Notes under the pieces: model-generated
Seen by the model: the letters and a program-made list of their open reading frames with translations, nothing else
Database searches by the model: none
Told to the model about the DNA's origin: nothing
Assembly: GCF_016097555.1 (NCBI RefSeq)
Contig: NC_054708.1
Span: 23,921,916 to 23,985,915, forward strand
From: Gigantopelta aegis
Taxonomy: Eukaryota > Mollusca > Gastropoda > Neomphalida > Peltospiridae
Reading direction: 5' to 3'
DNA length: 64,000 nucleotides
Made by a program: the position numbers and the translations under genes
In this document: one piece after another, positions 37,301 through 45,682 of the stretch
Numbering within the stretch: the stretch's first letter is position 1
How the letters are laid out: the number at the start of each line of letters is the position of its first letter

Positions 37301-40300
37301 ACCCTTGACCTGACAGAGCTCCTCCGTACACAGGCGTTGACAGGTGTTGACTGTAACCAGTTGCAAACTCTGGGTCCTTTGTTTTAATTGGAGTGTAATA
37401 CCTTGATGGCTCTCTCAACAAGAGTGGTGTTATTGTTAATGTGGGTTTAATCTCATGACCGGCTCAGCGACTTTAACAAAATTAATGTCTACATAGTGGC
37501 AGTGGATTTACACTACTGTAGGTCTGACTTCAGTGACTGATGATATACACTTAGGCAGACTTTAAAATCACAGATATCTGAAACACCAGCCATACTGACC
37601 ACTATTTATTTATTATTTTAAATCATGCACGAGATACCAATGTCTGGGAAGGCCGGTCCACTTGATGGATAAGAATTTGTTCCAATAATAGAAATGGACA
37701 GGTGCTTCGGACTGACAAGAATGACAAAAGTGGGACCGGAAAACACACGTTTTTAAAAAAGAATTTCGGTCTCAGATATCGAGAACCAGTCCCAGACCGG
37801 GACAAAAGGGCTTTTCCCCACCCCTGGGCCAAAGTATGTTTTGAAAACAAACAACATTTTTAAAATAAAAATATCCTTATAAAATCTACATTTCTGACTT
37901 TTAGAAGGGAAAAAGAAGTATATAAAAAAAATACATTAATACCAAACAAAAAACCCCGACCCTCTTAATAATTGTGAATGGTTCCTAAATATGAGTATCA
38001 AAAGGTCAATTTTTAAACCTGTTCTTTATACTTAGACAAATATATTGCAACAAAGCTTAGACAATATCAAGCAATAATATCAAGCAGTAATAAAAAAACA
38101 AGTGGTTTGGAGCAATTAACCATCTTAGTAAGGAGCTGAAAGATAAAATAAAAAAAAGTGGACGGAGTGTCCATAAATCTTTGATGCACAATATTTAGGT
38201 TTAACTATTTATCATCAGATTTATGATAATTGCTGATGGTTGATTAATTCAACTGTTGTTAACATTAAAAGTTTGTTTTGTTTGATGACATCACTACAGC
38301 ACATTTATTAATTAATCATTGGCTGTTGAATGTCAAAACATTTGGGAAATGTGACTCATAGTCTTCAGAGGAAACTTGCTACATTTTTTTCTTTAGCAGT
38401 AAGGGATATTTTACATGCACTTTCCCACAGACAGAACAGTACATACCATAGTCTTTTGATATACCAATCGTGAAGCACTGGTTGGGTTAAGAAAAAATAA
38501 CAATCAGAGAATGGACCCATTGAGGAGGTTTGTGGGAAAGTGCATATAAAATATCCCTTGCTGCATTAGAAAAAAAGTAGCGGGTTCCTCTGATGACTAT
38601 GAGTCAGAATTACCAAATGTTTGACATCCAATAGCCGATGATTAATTAATCAATGTGCTCCAGTGGTGTCGTTAAACAAAACAAACTTCTTTTTTTCATC
38701 AAATACTCACACACAATTGTGTCTTTGTGACAAAGGAAGAACCAGGTAATGATTAACAGACAAATCCATCTTGCAGGAAACATCACCATGGCAATTAGAA
38801 ATATGCAGATCTCAGCATGAAAACTAAATCAATAAATCCAAACAACATTTATGTACAAGAAATAATTATGTACTTTATTTAGAATTTAATCAATTTTTAT
38901 AAGAATCCAGTCTGAGCTATTATTAGATAGATGTCTGTGTCTCATTGTATTTATGCATATTGTATATAAAGCAAGAAATTATTTGTACCACTGTGACTGA
39001 AAAGCCCTTTGGATAATATTAGTTGCCAGACATAAAAATAACTGGAGTACATGTATAGTACTTCATTCTCCACACAATCTTAATGAACAAAAATTCCACC
39101 ACTTAAATTTGAACAATGAGAACATTGAATTATAAAGTAATAACATATCAGTGTTAACATATTACTGTGAAGTCATAAGAATAGAAATGATAAACTTTAT
39201 AAATGTGCTGCAAGCTAAAGATTACCGGACTGTAATTTATGGTGACCAGTACATGGGTTACCACACTCTTAATCTTATGCTTATTCCGATGCCCGTGTTG
39301 CTCAACCTTAGCATTTTTGTTGGGAAACAACTACTGAAAATGTTTACTGCATGAGTAAACAGGTACATTTACTGTAACAATCTTGATTGGATTCACCTGC
39401 CTCGGTGGCGTTCGTGGTTAAGCCATCAGATATAAGGCTGGTAGGTACAGGGTTTGCAGCCCGGTACCAGCTCCTACCCAGAGCAAGTTTTTATGACTCA
39501 GTGGGTAGGTGTAAGGCCACTACATCCCCTTCTCTCTCACTAACCACTAACAAACTAACTCCTAACTCACTGTCCTGGACACACAACCCAGATAACTGAG
39601 GTGTGTGCCCAGGACAGCATGCTTGAACCTTAATTGGATATCAGCACAAAAACTTAAAAAGAAAGGAATGGATTCATTAACAATTTATAATTTATGAATA
39701 ATTAATACTCACAAAATGGCCGGAATGGTGACATCCCATTTCAGTAGTGCATAGAAATAGGACAGATATTCATTGCATTTAAGAACAAAGTCGTGCATCT
39801 GTATCAGGCTAAAAAAAGATAAAGATAAACACAAAAAACAGTTAGGATTCCATCTGACTCTAGAAAGAAAATAAAAAAATAACAAGAGAGAGCCTAGGGA
39901 ATGTGAAAACCAACCTATGACTTCAAAACAAAATTAATGTAAACATTGGATTGAAACGATCTTTTGCTAAATATGAATTTAGATCGAAGTTTATGAATAT
40001 ATTTGCAAAAATGCTATTTAAGTGCACTTGTTAACTACATGTTTGGCTGCATTTTCTTTGGCTATCATAAACTGAAGTTGGATGCACATTTAAAGCAAAA
40101 TTCCTGAATAGATAACAATACTGTTTTCCATCTTAAAGAGACAATCTTGTAGATTTTAGCCATTCAATTATGAGCGTCATATGCTTTTGGCCAATGTGTC
40201 TTTTTTTATTATTAACAGGCCTTCGGATTTCATAGTAACGATCATTTCTGGTACTGTGTCGGTAAAACCAAAATTTCATTTCTCATGATTATTATATCAT

Positions 40301-42951
40301 GGCAACTATTCAATAAAAATAATATAAACAGTTTCTGATGGATTCCCACGATCACAAGGCACGGAACTGAAAAAGTGTTTCCCATGAAGTTTGAAATCCT
40401 ATGGCCTGTATTAAAAATAAAATACATCTGCATTTTCTTGCTTAGAATATGCCATTGCATTTATGTAAATGTATTTCCTATTTTCTGTAGCAATTAAATA
40501 ACTTGTTATTACACTTTTTTCCCAACCGCCAAACAAAATTTGAAATAACTGGATTAAAGGAAATCCCAAATAAAAGTTTTATTATACGTCATGATATAGG
40601 TCAGCGAGCATTATAATTCTTGCGTCGGAGTGTCACAAAGTTTAGCTGAATGTGGGTGCTGTCGGATTTCTTTCTGTAGTGTGTATATTAGTGATTAATA
40701 TGTGGATGTTTTAAAATCAAGTAACTCGAAAATTATCGATGTAAAAGTATTTGCCGTCATACTTAGGATTGTTGTTGTATTAGAGCGGGAATCTTTGACT
40801 ACCGTGTGGTGGGCAGCGATTGCCAGAAAATTACATAGCTAGCCCTCTCCAGTCAAGAGTACTCAACATGTTTTTTGTCCAAAATTAATCCAGTAGTCTA
40901 AAGGTTAATAAACTTGTATAACTGTAGGACATTTCTTGACACATTATAAAGTTTTTTATTTTTAGTTGTACCTGTATCTGAATTCCCGCACTGTGTTGAG
41001 TGTGTTGTTCTCTTCCTCTCCACACAGGTCAAAGAAGTCTCGGTGAGATTCGGGTAACACCTTGTCAAGGATGCGGGTATGAATCTGGAACAGGCAGGCA
41101 GCACAGATACAGATGATAAGAAACGCGACAAGCACGAACATAGCAGCTGAAAAAAAAGAGAGGATATTTTATAGATGGAAAGTGTTACAAGTACATGTAT
41201 TGGCTCATCCGGGACAGTCATATGCAATACTAAATACAAGGCCAAATTGTCACACTATAATTTAAAGGGACATACCCTAGTTTTAACCTGTAAAAATTAA
41301 CACTAAATCTACAAACCTGTAACACATTTGGATGAAGTTACAAATGAGTGAAACACGAGTCTGTGACTTTGAAATGGTGAAATACCCTCTAAAAATAGAC
41401 TAAAACTCTACTCCATAACTGTTTCTTCTCAGACGCATGTGCATTTTTAAAAATATGACAAATGCATTTTGTAATATTGAAAACACCAGGATGATAAAAA
41501 ATACTTCGAATGTAAGTAAATGGATAATCTAAACAATAAAATCTAAGTAAAGTATGATTTCAGTTATCAAAAATGGCTCTAATAGTCAAAAATACGCCTT
41601 AGTGTTTAAAAACTAGGGTATGTCCCTTTAACTATATTTGGTGAGGCATATTTGAAGTCTACCAATATATGTTGTCAAATCCACCAATATTTCTTTTACT
41701 TGTATTAATTACCAGTATTAAACAAGACACCTTACAACAAAAAAAACAATGGTTCACATGAAAAACTGTGCCCCGGGAAATGACACTGAATGACCCAAAT
41801 GAAAGAGCTGACTAGAGAAACACTGTCTGACCTTGAGTGAGCAAGATACAGCTGACAGTGGACAAAACCCACAGAACCAAAGACACCGCCGGAATTCTCC
41901 ACCTGAAACACAAGTCAAGTAGTAAGACATTGGAGACTTCTATAAATAAAATGATTTGCTCAGGTTGAATTTCAAAGACCAGTTCATCAAAGCCTTGTGG
42001 CCTTTGCCATTCTAACCATCACAGGATAAAGCCGATATCTTAAAGGGACATTCCTGAGTTTGCTGCAATTTTTAAAATGTTATACTGCTAACAGAGACTT
42101 TTCAACGACTGTAATTACACATCAAATATATTTTTCTGCATAAAATATTATTTGTTGTACATTAAACGTGTTTCTGATCATTCTAGAATTTGTACTAGGT
42201 TAAATTTCATTTTATTTCCTAAAAAATATTTTTTGGGTACGTACAAAATTATTTGAAGACAAAATCCAGTTTGGGCTTCTTACAAATATTAAGATGACCA
42301 GAAACACATACACTGATATTCTAAACAAGAAAATATATTTAAAGCATATTTTTAGACGTTAAAAGATTTTATTAATCAGAAACATCTTACAATGCAGGAA
42401 ACTCGGGACATTCCCTTTAAGACAGTACCCAATTATTCTCTACAGGGAACATTTTGTTCAGGATCATGTCACAGATTGCTACATAATTTAAAATTAGTAA
42501 ACAGTAATTGCTAATCAATTTTCAATTGACAAGAAATATCGCTGATCAAGATTTTGAAAACAAAATATTCACTTCTCTATATATCATGTTGCAAATGAAC
42601 TCTTCATATATATATATTTGCATTATTGTTATGATAATGCAGTTATTTTGAGGCAAGAGGTTTAAGTAATGAGTAACTTAATCATTTTAATGGCAAAATA
42701 AAATGTATAATAGCCAAATATTTTTACACGTTAACTAACTAGATTCAACATATTTAAATACTAGAATAGAGCACTGAAATACAGACAAGACAATAAAGTT
42801 GTTACAGGTACCTCCTCAAATCATCGATAGCGAAGATAACAAATGCGAAAGGTTCTACGAGTTTGGAAAAGCGTTCCACTTCGAGGACGAAGTCTGCGAT
42901 GTCAACATAGTTTTCAGATTCCTTCTCCCCCTCACCGTCAGGTTTCCCCAT
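25239..42951 (-). CDS. ZFYVE27: Protrudin, complete 11-exon gene (365 aa)
   Basis: ER membrane-shaping protein; in vertebrates it links ER to endosomes and kinesin and promotes neurite outgrowth. Coding exons, 5' to 3': 42951-42812, 41902-41832, 41146-40972, 39808-39713, 38823-38711, 36585-36488, 36000-35935, 34791-34680, 32448-32399, 31716-31635, 25333-25239; total 1098 nt, all phases agree. Order of parts: RTN-like N region (DFVLEVERFSKLVEP, residues 20-34), hydrophobic hairpin 48-92, second hydrophobic region about 155-192, acidic linker 245-262, basic helix before the finger, then a FYVE domain 293-349 with eight zinc ligands (Cys293, 296, 310, 313, 318, 321, 346, 349). The tail matches vertebrate protrudin in FCNKCC, KVP, GATAPAAQTETVLVC. 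Human protein is about 411 aa; the difference is a shorter acidic linker. The start is the first ATG after an acceptor, MGKPDGEG; an upstream noncoding exon is likely. Confidence 0.94.
25388..25680 (-). mobile_element. SINE-C with (GTTAGTT)n expansion
   Basis: As the copy at 23670, but the TTAGTTGTTAGTGG region is expanded to repeated GTTAGTTGTCA words (25494-25550). Located just 5' of the last ZFYVE27 exon, in its intron. Confidence 0.88.
25817..26024. mobile_element. GGCGGATC-ended MITE, third copy
   Basis: Starts CAGAGACGGACCTAGG, has a C-tract (25858-25878), and ends CTGGATCCGCCGCTG. A fourth, more decayed copy is 24543-24740 (CAGAGGCAGATCCAGG to CCTGGATTCACTCC). Confidence 0.6.
26030..26480. 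other. Intronic DNA, nothing recognised
   Basis: Part of ZFYVE27 intron 10, before the nested transposons. No element ends or conserved blocks. Confidence 0.45.
26695..26840 (+). repeat. DIRS element left inverted terminal repeat
   Basis: 146 bp, the exact reverse complement of 29110-29255. Starts ACATTACCTGTCCTCAAACA and ends CTTCCTTCTTTTTC. Perfect identity points to recent replication. Confidence 0.95.
26895..26980. repeat. DIRS internal complementary region
   Basis: First 50 bases (26895-26944) are an exact reverse complement of the left end (26662-26711). The next part (26946-26980) is an exact reverse complement of the right end (29230-29264). It therefore spells the joined ends, the template proposed for circularisation in DIRS elements. 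Confidence 0.9.
27566..28564 (-). CDS. DIRS-type tyrosine recombinase with gag-like N terminus
   Basis: About 332 codons read here from a TTG; the frame is open 15 codons further, to a stop at 28612-28610, and no ATG is found, so the start is uncertain. Residues 1-50: Cys cluster C-x-C-x5-C-x2-C (SCSCGLTSRCDLC) and a duplicated TKKVESS. Residues 75-110: Ser/Pro-rich. From about 118: tyrosine recombinase with Arg135 (ATAARVSELHAL), HELR at 263-266 and the nucleophile Tyr in FANYYLRD (Tyr299). The usual recombinase N-terminal domain is absent: the Ser/Pro region joins the catalytic domain directly, suggesting an internal deletion. It could still be translated, as no stop interrupts it. Confidence 0.88.
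   Translation of the reverse strand: MSCSCGLTSRCDLCAGLSDVEFAAYLKVVSARTKKVESSRTKKVESSPSIADSVAEELRSILPTMLEETMASMATLPKSASSGSGPVPVPSSGGAASSAPPLLKSTAPYEPIESSSLQDLMRKTVFLLGFATAARVSELHALDVDLVRFHQDRRAVNLGLLMNFVAKNQLPDQAPRSYVVQALSSIVGPADVEDLALCPVRALHQYIERTRSFRQHRKRLFLSCNQSRLRDLTKNTVATWIRSSILTAYQKEGLPAPSASNPHELRALAATMSLHCNTPIQHIITGWFWATDSIFANYYLRDVTTEDVEGFHHLGPVVAAQTLLNTSRPRRR
28710..29031 (-). repeat. Duplicated leader with palindromes in the DIRS element
   Basis: Upstream of the recombinase ORF a segment of about 165-172 bases occurs twice (28710-28870, 28882-29031). Each copy has a GACGCCATTT/AAATGGCGTC palindrome (28710-28732, 28882-28904) and a GGTGAAA/TTTCACC stem with a 4-base loop (28841-28858, 29006-29023). 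Possibly the element's promoter or leader; function unknown. Confidence 0.8.
29110..29255 (-). repeat. DIRS element right inverted terminal repeat
   Basis: 146 bp partner of 26695-26840 without mismatch. The element continues 9 bases further to CTATAGAAA-type sequence at 29264 before host DNA resumes. Confidence 0.95.
29384..30008. mobile_element. Foldback element with 19-bp perfect inverted ends
   Basis: 625 bp; ends TTAGAGGCACTGATTTTCC and its exact complement, flanked by GTTA on both sides (29380-29383, 30009-30012). No transposase. The superfamily is not clear from a 4-base duplication. Confidence 0.82.
30603..31295. mobile_element. Long-armed foldback element
   Basis: 693 bp with terminal inverted repeats of about 176 bp (30603-30778 and 31118-31295) at roughly 93% identity by eye, flanked by TGTCAAA (30596-30602, 31296-31302; 7 to 9 bases depending on how shared GC is assigned). 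A second partial copy of the terminal motif sits inside at 31081. Long arms and 7-9 base duplications suggest a Mutator-like or hAT-like non-autonomous element. It is inserted in an older repeat made of GACTTTCAAAGA words (30540-30602, 31303-31575). Confidence 0.85.
31635..31716 (-). CDS. ZFYVE27: ZFYVE27 exon 10 (FYVE core)
   Basis: Acceptor TTTTTTTAG, donor GTGTGT. Encodes HYCRHCGNHFCNKCC and SRKVPRAVFGAT. With the preceding Arg-Arg this makes RRHYCRHCG, close to the classical FYVE basic signature R(R/K)HHCRxCG. Confidence 0.95.
31919..32190 (+). mobile_element. SINE-B, 10-bp target duplication
   Basis: CTGTCAGATT at 31909-31918 and 32191-32200. Begins within the head (CCCCGCCGGTGGGCCC) and ends in CATTTCTTTCTTTTTCTTT. 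Lies between ZFYVE27 exons 9 and 10. Confidence 0.95.
32399..32448 (-). CDS. ZFYVE27: ZFYVE27 exon 9 (FYVE, first zinc pair)
   Basis: 50-base exon; acceptor CTTTGTAG, donor GTAAGT. Encodes CCNGCKASFSPILKRR, with Cys293 and Cys296 as the first CxxC. Confidence 0.92.
32449..33467. other. ZFYVE27 intron 8, purine-rich block
   Basis: Positions 32530-32720 are A/G-rich on the plus strand (AGAGATAGAGATAGGAAGAG). The rest shows no element or exon. Confidence 0.5.
33468..34434. mobile_element. Non-autonomous DNA transposon with about 27-bp inverted ends
   Basis: Left end TACCGTATTATATCTTCGCC and right end, reading inward, TACCGTATACCTTCGCCTG. Internal GTCGACTTATAA and CGACTTACAG words repeat near the right end. 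No transposase ORF. In ZFYVE27 intron 8. Confidence 0.75.
34680..34791 (-). CDS. ZFYVE27: ZFYVE27 exon 8
   Basis: Acceptor TGTTACAG, donor GTCAGA. Encodes LDGDENRAMSKLEPAPSK, then MVARLLELKKRRHQMSN. The last part matches the helix just before the vertebrate FYVE domain. Reading through the donor gives a stop 3 codons later. Confidence 0.9.
34878..34999 (-). mobile_element. SINE-A tail fragment
   Basis: AAGTTTGTTTTCTTTAATAA... CACTAGAGCACATTGATTTA, antisense, about 120 bases, less than 100 bases upstream of ZFYVE27 exon 8. Confidence 0.75.
35241..35515 (-). mobile_element. SINE-B, antisense, near-perfect target duplication
   Basis: GATGAAAAAACAGAA (35226-35240) and GATGAAAACAGAA (35516-35528) flank it. 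It runs from the tail to the head (GATCGATCCT). Paired in opposite orientation with the SINE at 35598. Confidence 0.9.
35598..35826 (+). mobile_element. SINE-B, sense, forming an inverted pair
   Basis: TTCTCGTTCCAGCCGGTGCA to GTCGTTAAATAAAACATTTC. With 35241-35515 it makes an inverted pair about 80 bases apart in ZFYVE27 intron 7. Confidence 0.88.
35935..36000 (-). CDS. ZFYVE27: ZFYVE27 exon 7 (acidic linker)
   Basis: Acceptor TTTCAATGTAG, donor GTGAGT. 22 codons, VNTDTKAAGEGINEED through NWD. This acidic linker is where vertebrate protrudin has its FFAT motif; no Phe or Tyr core is present here. Confidence 0.85.
36488..36585 (-). CDS. ZFYVE27: ZFYVE27 exon 6
   Basis: Acceptor TTGTTGCAG, donor GTAAGT. 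Encodes YFHRHWYSVQKKYIVKES and a polar linker ending SAKKE. Confidence 0.9.
36586..38269. other. ZFYVE27 intron 5 (distal part), nothing recognised
   Basis: 1.7 kb with a G-rich run near 36869-36890 and low-complexity AT segments. No element ends or exons seen. Intron 6 (36001-36487) is also featureless except a short (GAAT)n at 36108-36129. Confidence 0.45.
38270..38692. mobile_element. Head-to-head SINE-A pair
   Basis: Antisense SINE-A 38270-38530 meets sense SINE-A 38530-38692 at the core, ending just before ZFYVE27 exon 5. The antisense copy has the variant head (CATTGAGGAGGTT) seen also at 58008. Confidence 0.83.
38711..38823 (-). CDS. ZFYVE27: ZFYVE27 exon 5 (second membrane hairpin)
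   Basis: Acceptor TTGATTTAG; a nearer AG at 38811 would give an immediate stop and is excluded by phase. Encodes FHAEICIFLIAMVMF, PARWICLLIITWFFL and CHKDTIV. Donor GTGAGT. Confidence 0.9.
39396..39668 (+). mobile_element. SINE-C, 8-bp target duplication
   Basis: TGGATTCA at 39388-39395 and 39669-39676. Head CGTTCGTGGTTAAGCCATC, B-box-like GGGTTTGCAGCCCGG; ends in TTGGATATCAGCACAAAAAC. About 45 bases from ZFYVE27 exon 4. Confidence 0.9.
39713..39808 (-). CDS. ZFYVE27: ZFYVE27 exon 4
   Basis: Acceptor CTTTTTTTAG, donor GTGAGT. Encodes LIQMHDFVLKCNEYLSYF and LLKWDVTIPAI, corresponding to the vertebrate FLIQLEAFLS region. Confidence 0.92.
39809..40971. other. ZFYVE27 intron 3, nothing recognised
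   Basis: About 1.16 kb of AT-rich sequence without repeat ends. Positions 42421-42811 (intron 1) are similarly empty. Confidence 0.45.
40972..41146 (-). CDS. ZFYVE27: ZFYVE27 exon 3
   Basis: Acceptor TTTTTTCAG, donor GTACAA. Encodes the second hairpin arm AAMFVLVAFLIICICAAC and a soluble segment with HRDFFDLCGEEENN, ending REFRY plus a split Ser. Confidence 0.92.
41266..41627. mobile_element. TTAA-flanked MITE, family 1
   Basis: 362 bp between TTAA at 41262-41265 and 41628-41631. Inverted ends AGGGACATACCCTAGTTTT, perfect. Same family as the interrupted element at 26486-30518. In ZFYVE27 intron 2. Confidence 0.88.
41832..41902 (-). CDS. ZFYVE27: ZFYVE27 exon 2 (first hairpin arm)
   Basis: Acceptor TGTTTCAG, donor GTCAGA. 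Encodes WRIPAVSLVLWVLSTV and ILLTQ, a hydrophobic segment matching the LRWQMPL-type start of the vertebrate first membrane segment. Confidence 0.9.
42044..42416. mobile_element. TTAA-flanked MITE, family 2
   Basis: 373 bp between TTAA at 42040-42043 and 42417-42420. Imperfect inverted ends: AGGGACATTCCTGAGTTT, against AGGGAATGTCCCGAGTTT. A degenerate relative without clear ends lies at about 22985-23255. In ZFYVE27 intron 1. Confidence 0.83.
42812..42951 (-). CDS. ZFYVE27: ZFYVE27 exon 1, coding part (residues 1-46)
   Basis: Exon begins at 42975 after the acceptor TTGTTTCAG. The 24 bases before ATG stay open in frame but hold no ATG. Encodes NYVDIADFVLEVERF and DDLRR (last Arg split). Donor GTACCT. 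Confidence 0.9.
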
Positions 42952-42999
42952 TGTTATTGTCGCTATACTCTTTATCTGAAACAAGAAGAAAAAAAGTAA

Positions 43000-43226
43000 A
43001 GTTTGTTCTGTTTAATGACACCACTAGAGCACATCGATTTATTAATCATTGGTTATTGATGTCAAACATGTGGTAATTTTGACATATACTATAGAGAGGA
43101 CACCTGCTAAATTTTTCCATTAGTAGCAAGGTGTCTTTTATATGCACCATCCCACAGACAGGATAAAACATACCACACCCTTTGTTGTGGTGCACTGGCT
43201 AGAAAGGAGAAACAGCCCTATACAGA
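43000..43226 (-). mobile_element. SINE-A, antisense
   Basis: GTAAAGTTTGTTCTGTTTAA to TGTTGTGGTGCACTGGC. It starts immediately upstream of the ZFYVE27 first coding exon acceptor, about 25 bases away. Confidence 0.83.
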
Positions 43227-44126
43227 CCTACAACACATCAGGAAAAACAAGAACCAATACAACTGAGTTGTCAGGACTGGGTTTTTTTTCAAATTCTACC
43301 AGAATCCATTTTTATTAAATATTGCAATTTTACATTCTGTGAATCCACAAAAATCAAATTATTGCTTATTTTTTCCCCCATTATTATATACATATATTGA
43401 CAATCAAGATGTGTTGTTTTAACCATTGTTTTATGAATTAAGTTAACGTCATTTATTTGTTTACAAACATACCCCAACACTTGTTTCAAGCCATAATCAT
43501 AGGTAATGTAATTTTATGTTGATGCCTTAAAATATCCAGAACTACTGATGAATTAGAATTGATGTAAAACCTGTTTTGGATGGGACCCCAAAACAACTTG
43601 TTGAATAAGTTGCAACCTCAAACAGTTGAAAACCTAAAAAAAACAAGCGATATGCTCGTCTGAAGAAAACAAAAACCGCACAAATTGTTGAGTTCTAGAA
43701 ACCCAGATCAAATTATCTATCATCAAAAAATAAACATACCTAACCAACGCTATTTCTTTTAGATCCGTAATCGATACATATTTCGACAAATCTAATAAAA
43801 TATTAATAAAAATTTAATCACCGAGCACTTAAAATCAATTTTTACGCCACCTACTTCCTGGTTATGGGAGATAATTCTAGTTGAATCATTTAATGGATCT
43901 CACGCCATCATTCTTTTTGTTCCCTCTTCTTCTACCCATTCTATACATGCTAATAATATAAGTGCCTATATTTTTCCTCATTACATAAAACCCCCACCTA
44001 ACCCAGTCGTTTTATCATTTCAGTATTTAGCTATTTGACCTACACCGCAGCTTCATGGATAAAACATGATACAACGTCGGACAGTTATTTTGTTTTGTTT
44101 TGTAGACAGTTTGACAGTCACAATGG
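43227..44126 (-). promoter_or_regulatory. ZFYVE27 upstream region with candidate noncoding exon
   Basis: About 900 bases upstream of the first coding exon. On the minus strand, TTGGTTAG then GTATGT gives a good donor with the exon ending at 43740, a candidate 5' UTR exon. CAGGAAGT, an ETS-type core, lies near 43853-43860 on the same strand. Both are motif matches only; no TATA box stands out. Confidence 0.25.
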
Positions 44127-44155
44127 GTGGGGGGGGGGGGGGGGGGGTTGAAGGG

Positions 44156-44385
44156 GGCGGGACGTAGCCCAGTGGTAACGCACTCGCTTGATGCTTGGGA
44201 TATCAAATTTGTTGTATCCTGTCTGTCGGATAGTGCATATAAAAGATTCCTTGCTACTAATGAAAAGTTTTGTCGGGTTTCCTATCTAAGACTACAGGTC
44301 AGAATTACCAAATGTTTGACATCCAATAGCCGATGATTAATAAATCAATGTGCTCTAGTGGTGTCCTTAAACAAAACAAAGTTAA
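44156..44385 (+). mobile_element. SINE-A with core deletion
   Basis: GGCGGGACGTAGCCCAGTGG, then a jump to TTGTATCCTGTCTGTCGGAT and a normal tail to GTCCTTAAACAAAACAAAG. Preceded by a G-tract (44126-44148). Confidence 0.85.
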
Positions 44386-44446
44386 ACTTTATTTTTTGGT
44401 AGGAAAATAATGTATACTTCGTTATGGTTTACTGGGATGGATATTA

Positions 44447-45486
44447 TGAGGGGTGAAGGTAGATTAAGGAGTCACTTTTAAAAAATCAAATACAGTCATT
44501 TTTCAACATAGTCCCCTCCTACATTAACACACTTAGTCCAGCGGTCATGGAGCAGACGGATCCCTTCTGTGTAGAAGGCGCCACCAGAAAGTAGTCAACA
44601 ACATTCATAACATCATCTTCTGTGGCAAAATGATGACAACCGAGCTCCTTTTTCATTTTCAGGAACAGGTAGTAGTCAGAGGGAGCCAAATCCGGAGAAT
44701 AGGGTGGACGTTTGACAAGTTTGAATCCACATTTCTGGACAGCAGCGATGGCCACTGTGGACGTGTGTGCCGGAGCATTGTCCTGGTGGAAGAGCACTCC
44801 TCTTGTCAGCTTTCCACGCCGAATCTGCTTGATTTTTCTCCCGTAGCTGTCTCAGAAAATCAGCATAGTAGGCCCAGGTGATAGTGTGACCCTTGTCTAG
44901 GTAGTCCACCAACAGCACTCCTTCTGCATCCCAGAAAATGGAGGCCATCACCATCACAGTCTTGGCTTTCTTGGGAGGCGAAGAACCTAGGTGTTTCCAC
45001 TGCTTCGATTGTTGCTTGGTCTCTGGATGGAAGTGATGGACCCAGGTCTCATCCATAGTCACAAATCGCCAAAGAAAACAGTTGGGATCCGCCTAAAAAA
45101 TGGCAAGATTTTCCCTTGACATGTTGAACCGAGTCCATTTCAGATCTTCCAGATTCTCTCTGCCACGTTTGAATTCAGCAGCCCACTTCTTCACCATGCT
45201 GTATGAAGGGGCATCCTCCCCTACTGTGACCACCATGTCTTCATGAATCTCCTTGGGTGTTAAGCCCTTGTGACCGAGGTAGCGGATGACCGCATAGTGG
45301 CCGATGTTTGTCCATATTATCAGAAACCACCGATGCTCAATGTTTAAATATCTCTAACAGAAAAACAACTCAAGTTAGTAACTGTCTGTGTAATCATTCA
45401 ACAAGTTGAACTGCACTCAAATTCAGTGAAACATGTGCAGCTCATGTACGTCTGCCTTAGGCCACGAACTTATCAATCACCCCTCG
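44447..45486 (-). mobile_element. Decayed mariner transposon
   Basis: About 1.04 kb between TA dinucleotides (44445-44446, 45487-45488). The ends are related inverted repeats: GAGGGGTGAAGG at the left and, reading inward, GAGGGGTGATTGATAAG at the right. It holds a broken transposase reading frame on the minus strand. Confidence 0.88.
44519..45310 (-). pseudogene. Mariner transposase pseudogene (DD34D)
   Basis: Recognisable in order on the minus strand: HTH part HYAVIRYLGHKGLTPKEI, VKKWAAEFKRGRENLEDL, then MDETWVHHFHPETKQQSK, FHQDNAPAH and SPDLAPSDYYLF. The last Asp is 34 residues past the second, so mariner DD34D. It is inactivated by an in-frame stop (LAIF-stop-ADP), an internal deletion before it, and a frameshift near 44800 that separates the first catalytic Asp from the other two. 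Confidence 0.9.
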
Positions 45487-45488
45487 TA

Positions 45489-45677
45489 TTAGTGGTGTAA
45501 ACATACATCAAACTATCGATACATTGCGATAGTCTGTGCCTCGATAGCAATGCATCGATAGTTAATTCAGCTATCGATAACTATTGCAGTTGTTTGTTCA
45601 ACTATCGATAGTTTCAGTTAGTAGTATGCATAGTGAAATATGGTCTACGACCAACGCGTCAAGGGACATTATTGTAC
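45489..45677. repeat. ATCGAT-rich palindromic repeat
   Basis: ACTATCGATA, CATCGATAGTT, CTATCGATAACTATTGC and similar words in both orientations. A related TATTGCAATA-rich block lies at 47760-47890. Confidence 0.7.
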
Positions 45678-45682
45678 ATAAC

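Noticed and set aside
38711..38811. Alternative ZFYVE27 exon 5 acceptor at the AG near 38811
   Set aside because: In the phase set by exon 4 it gives a stop after four codons, whereas the AG at 38824-38825 gives a continuous frame.
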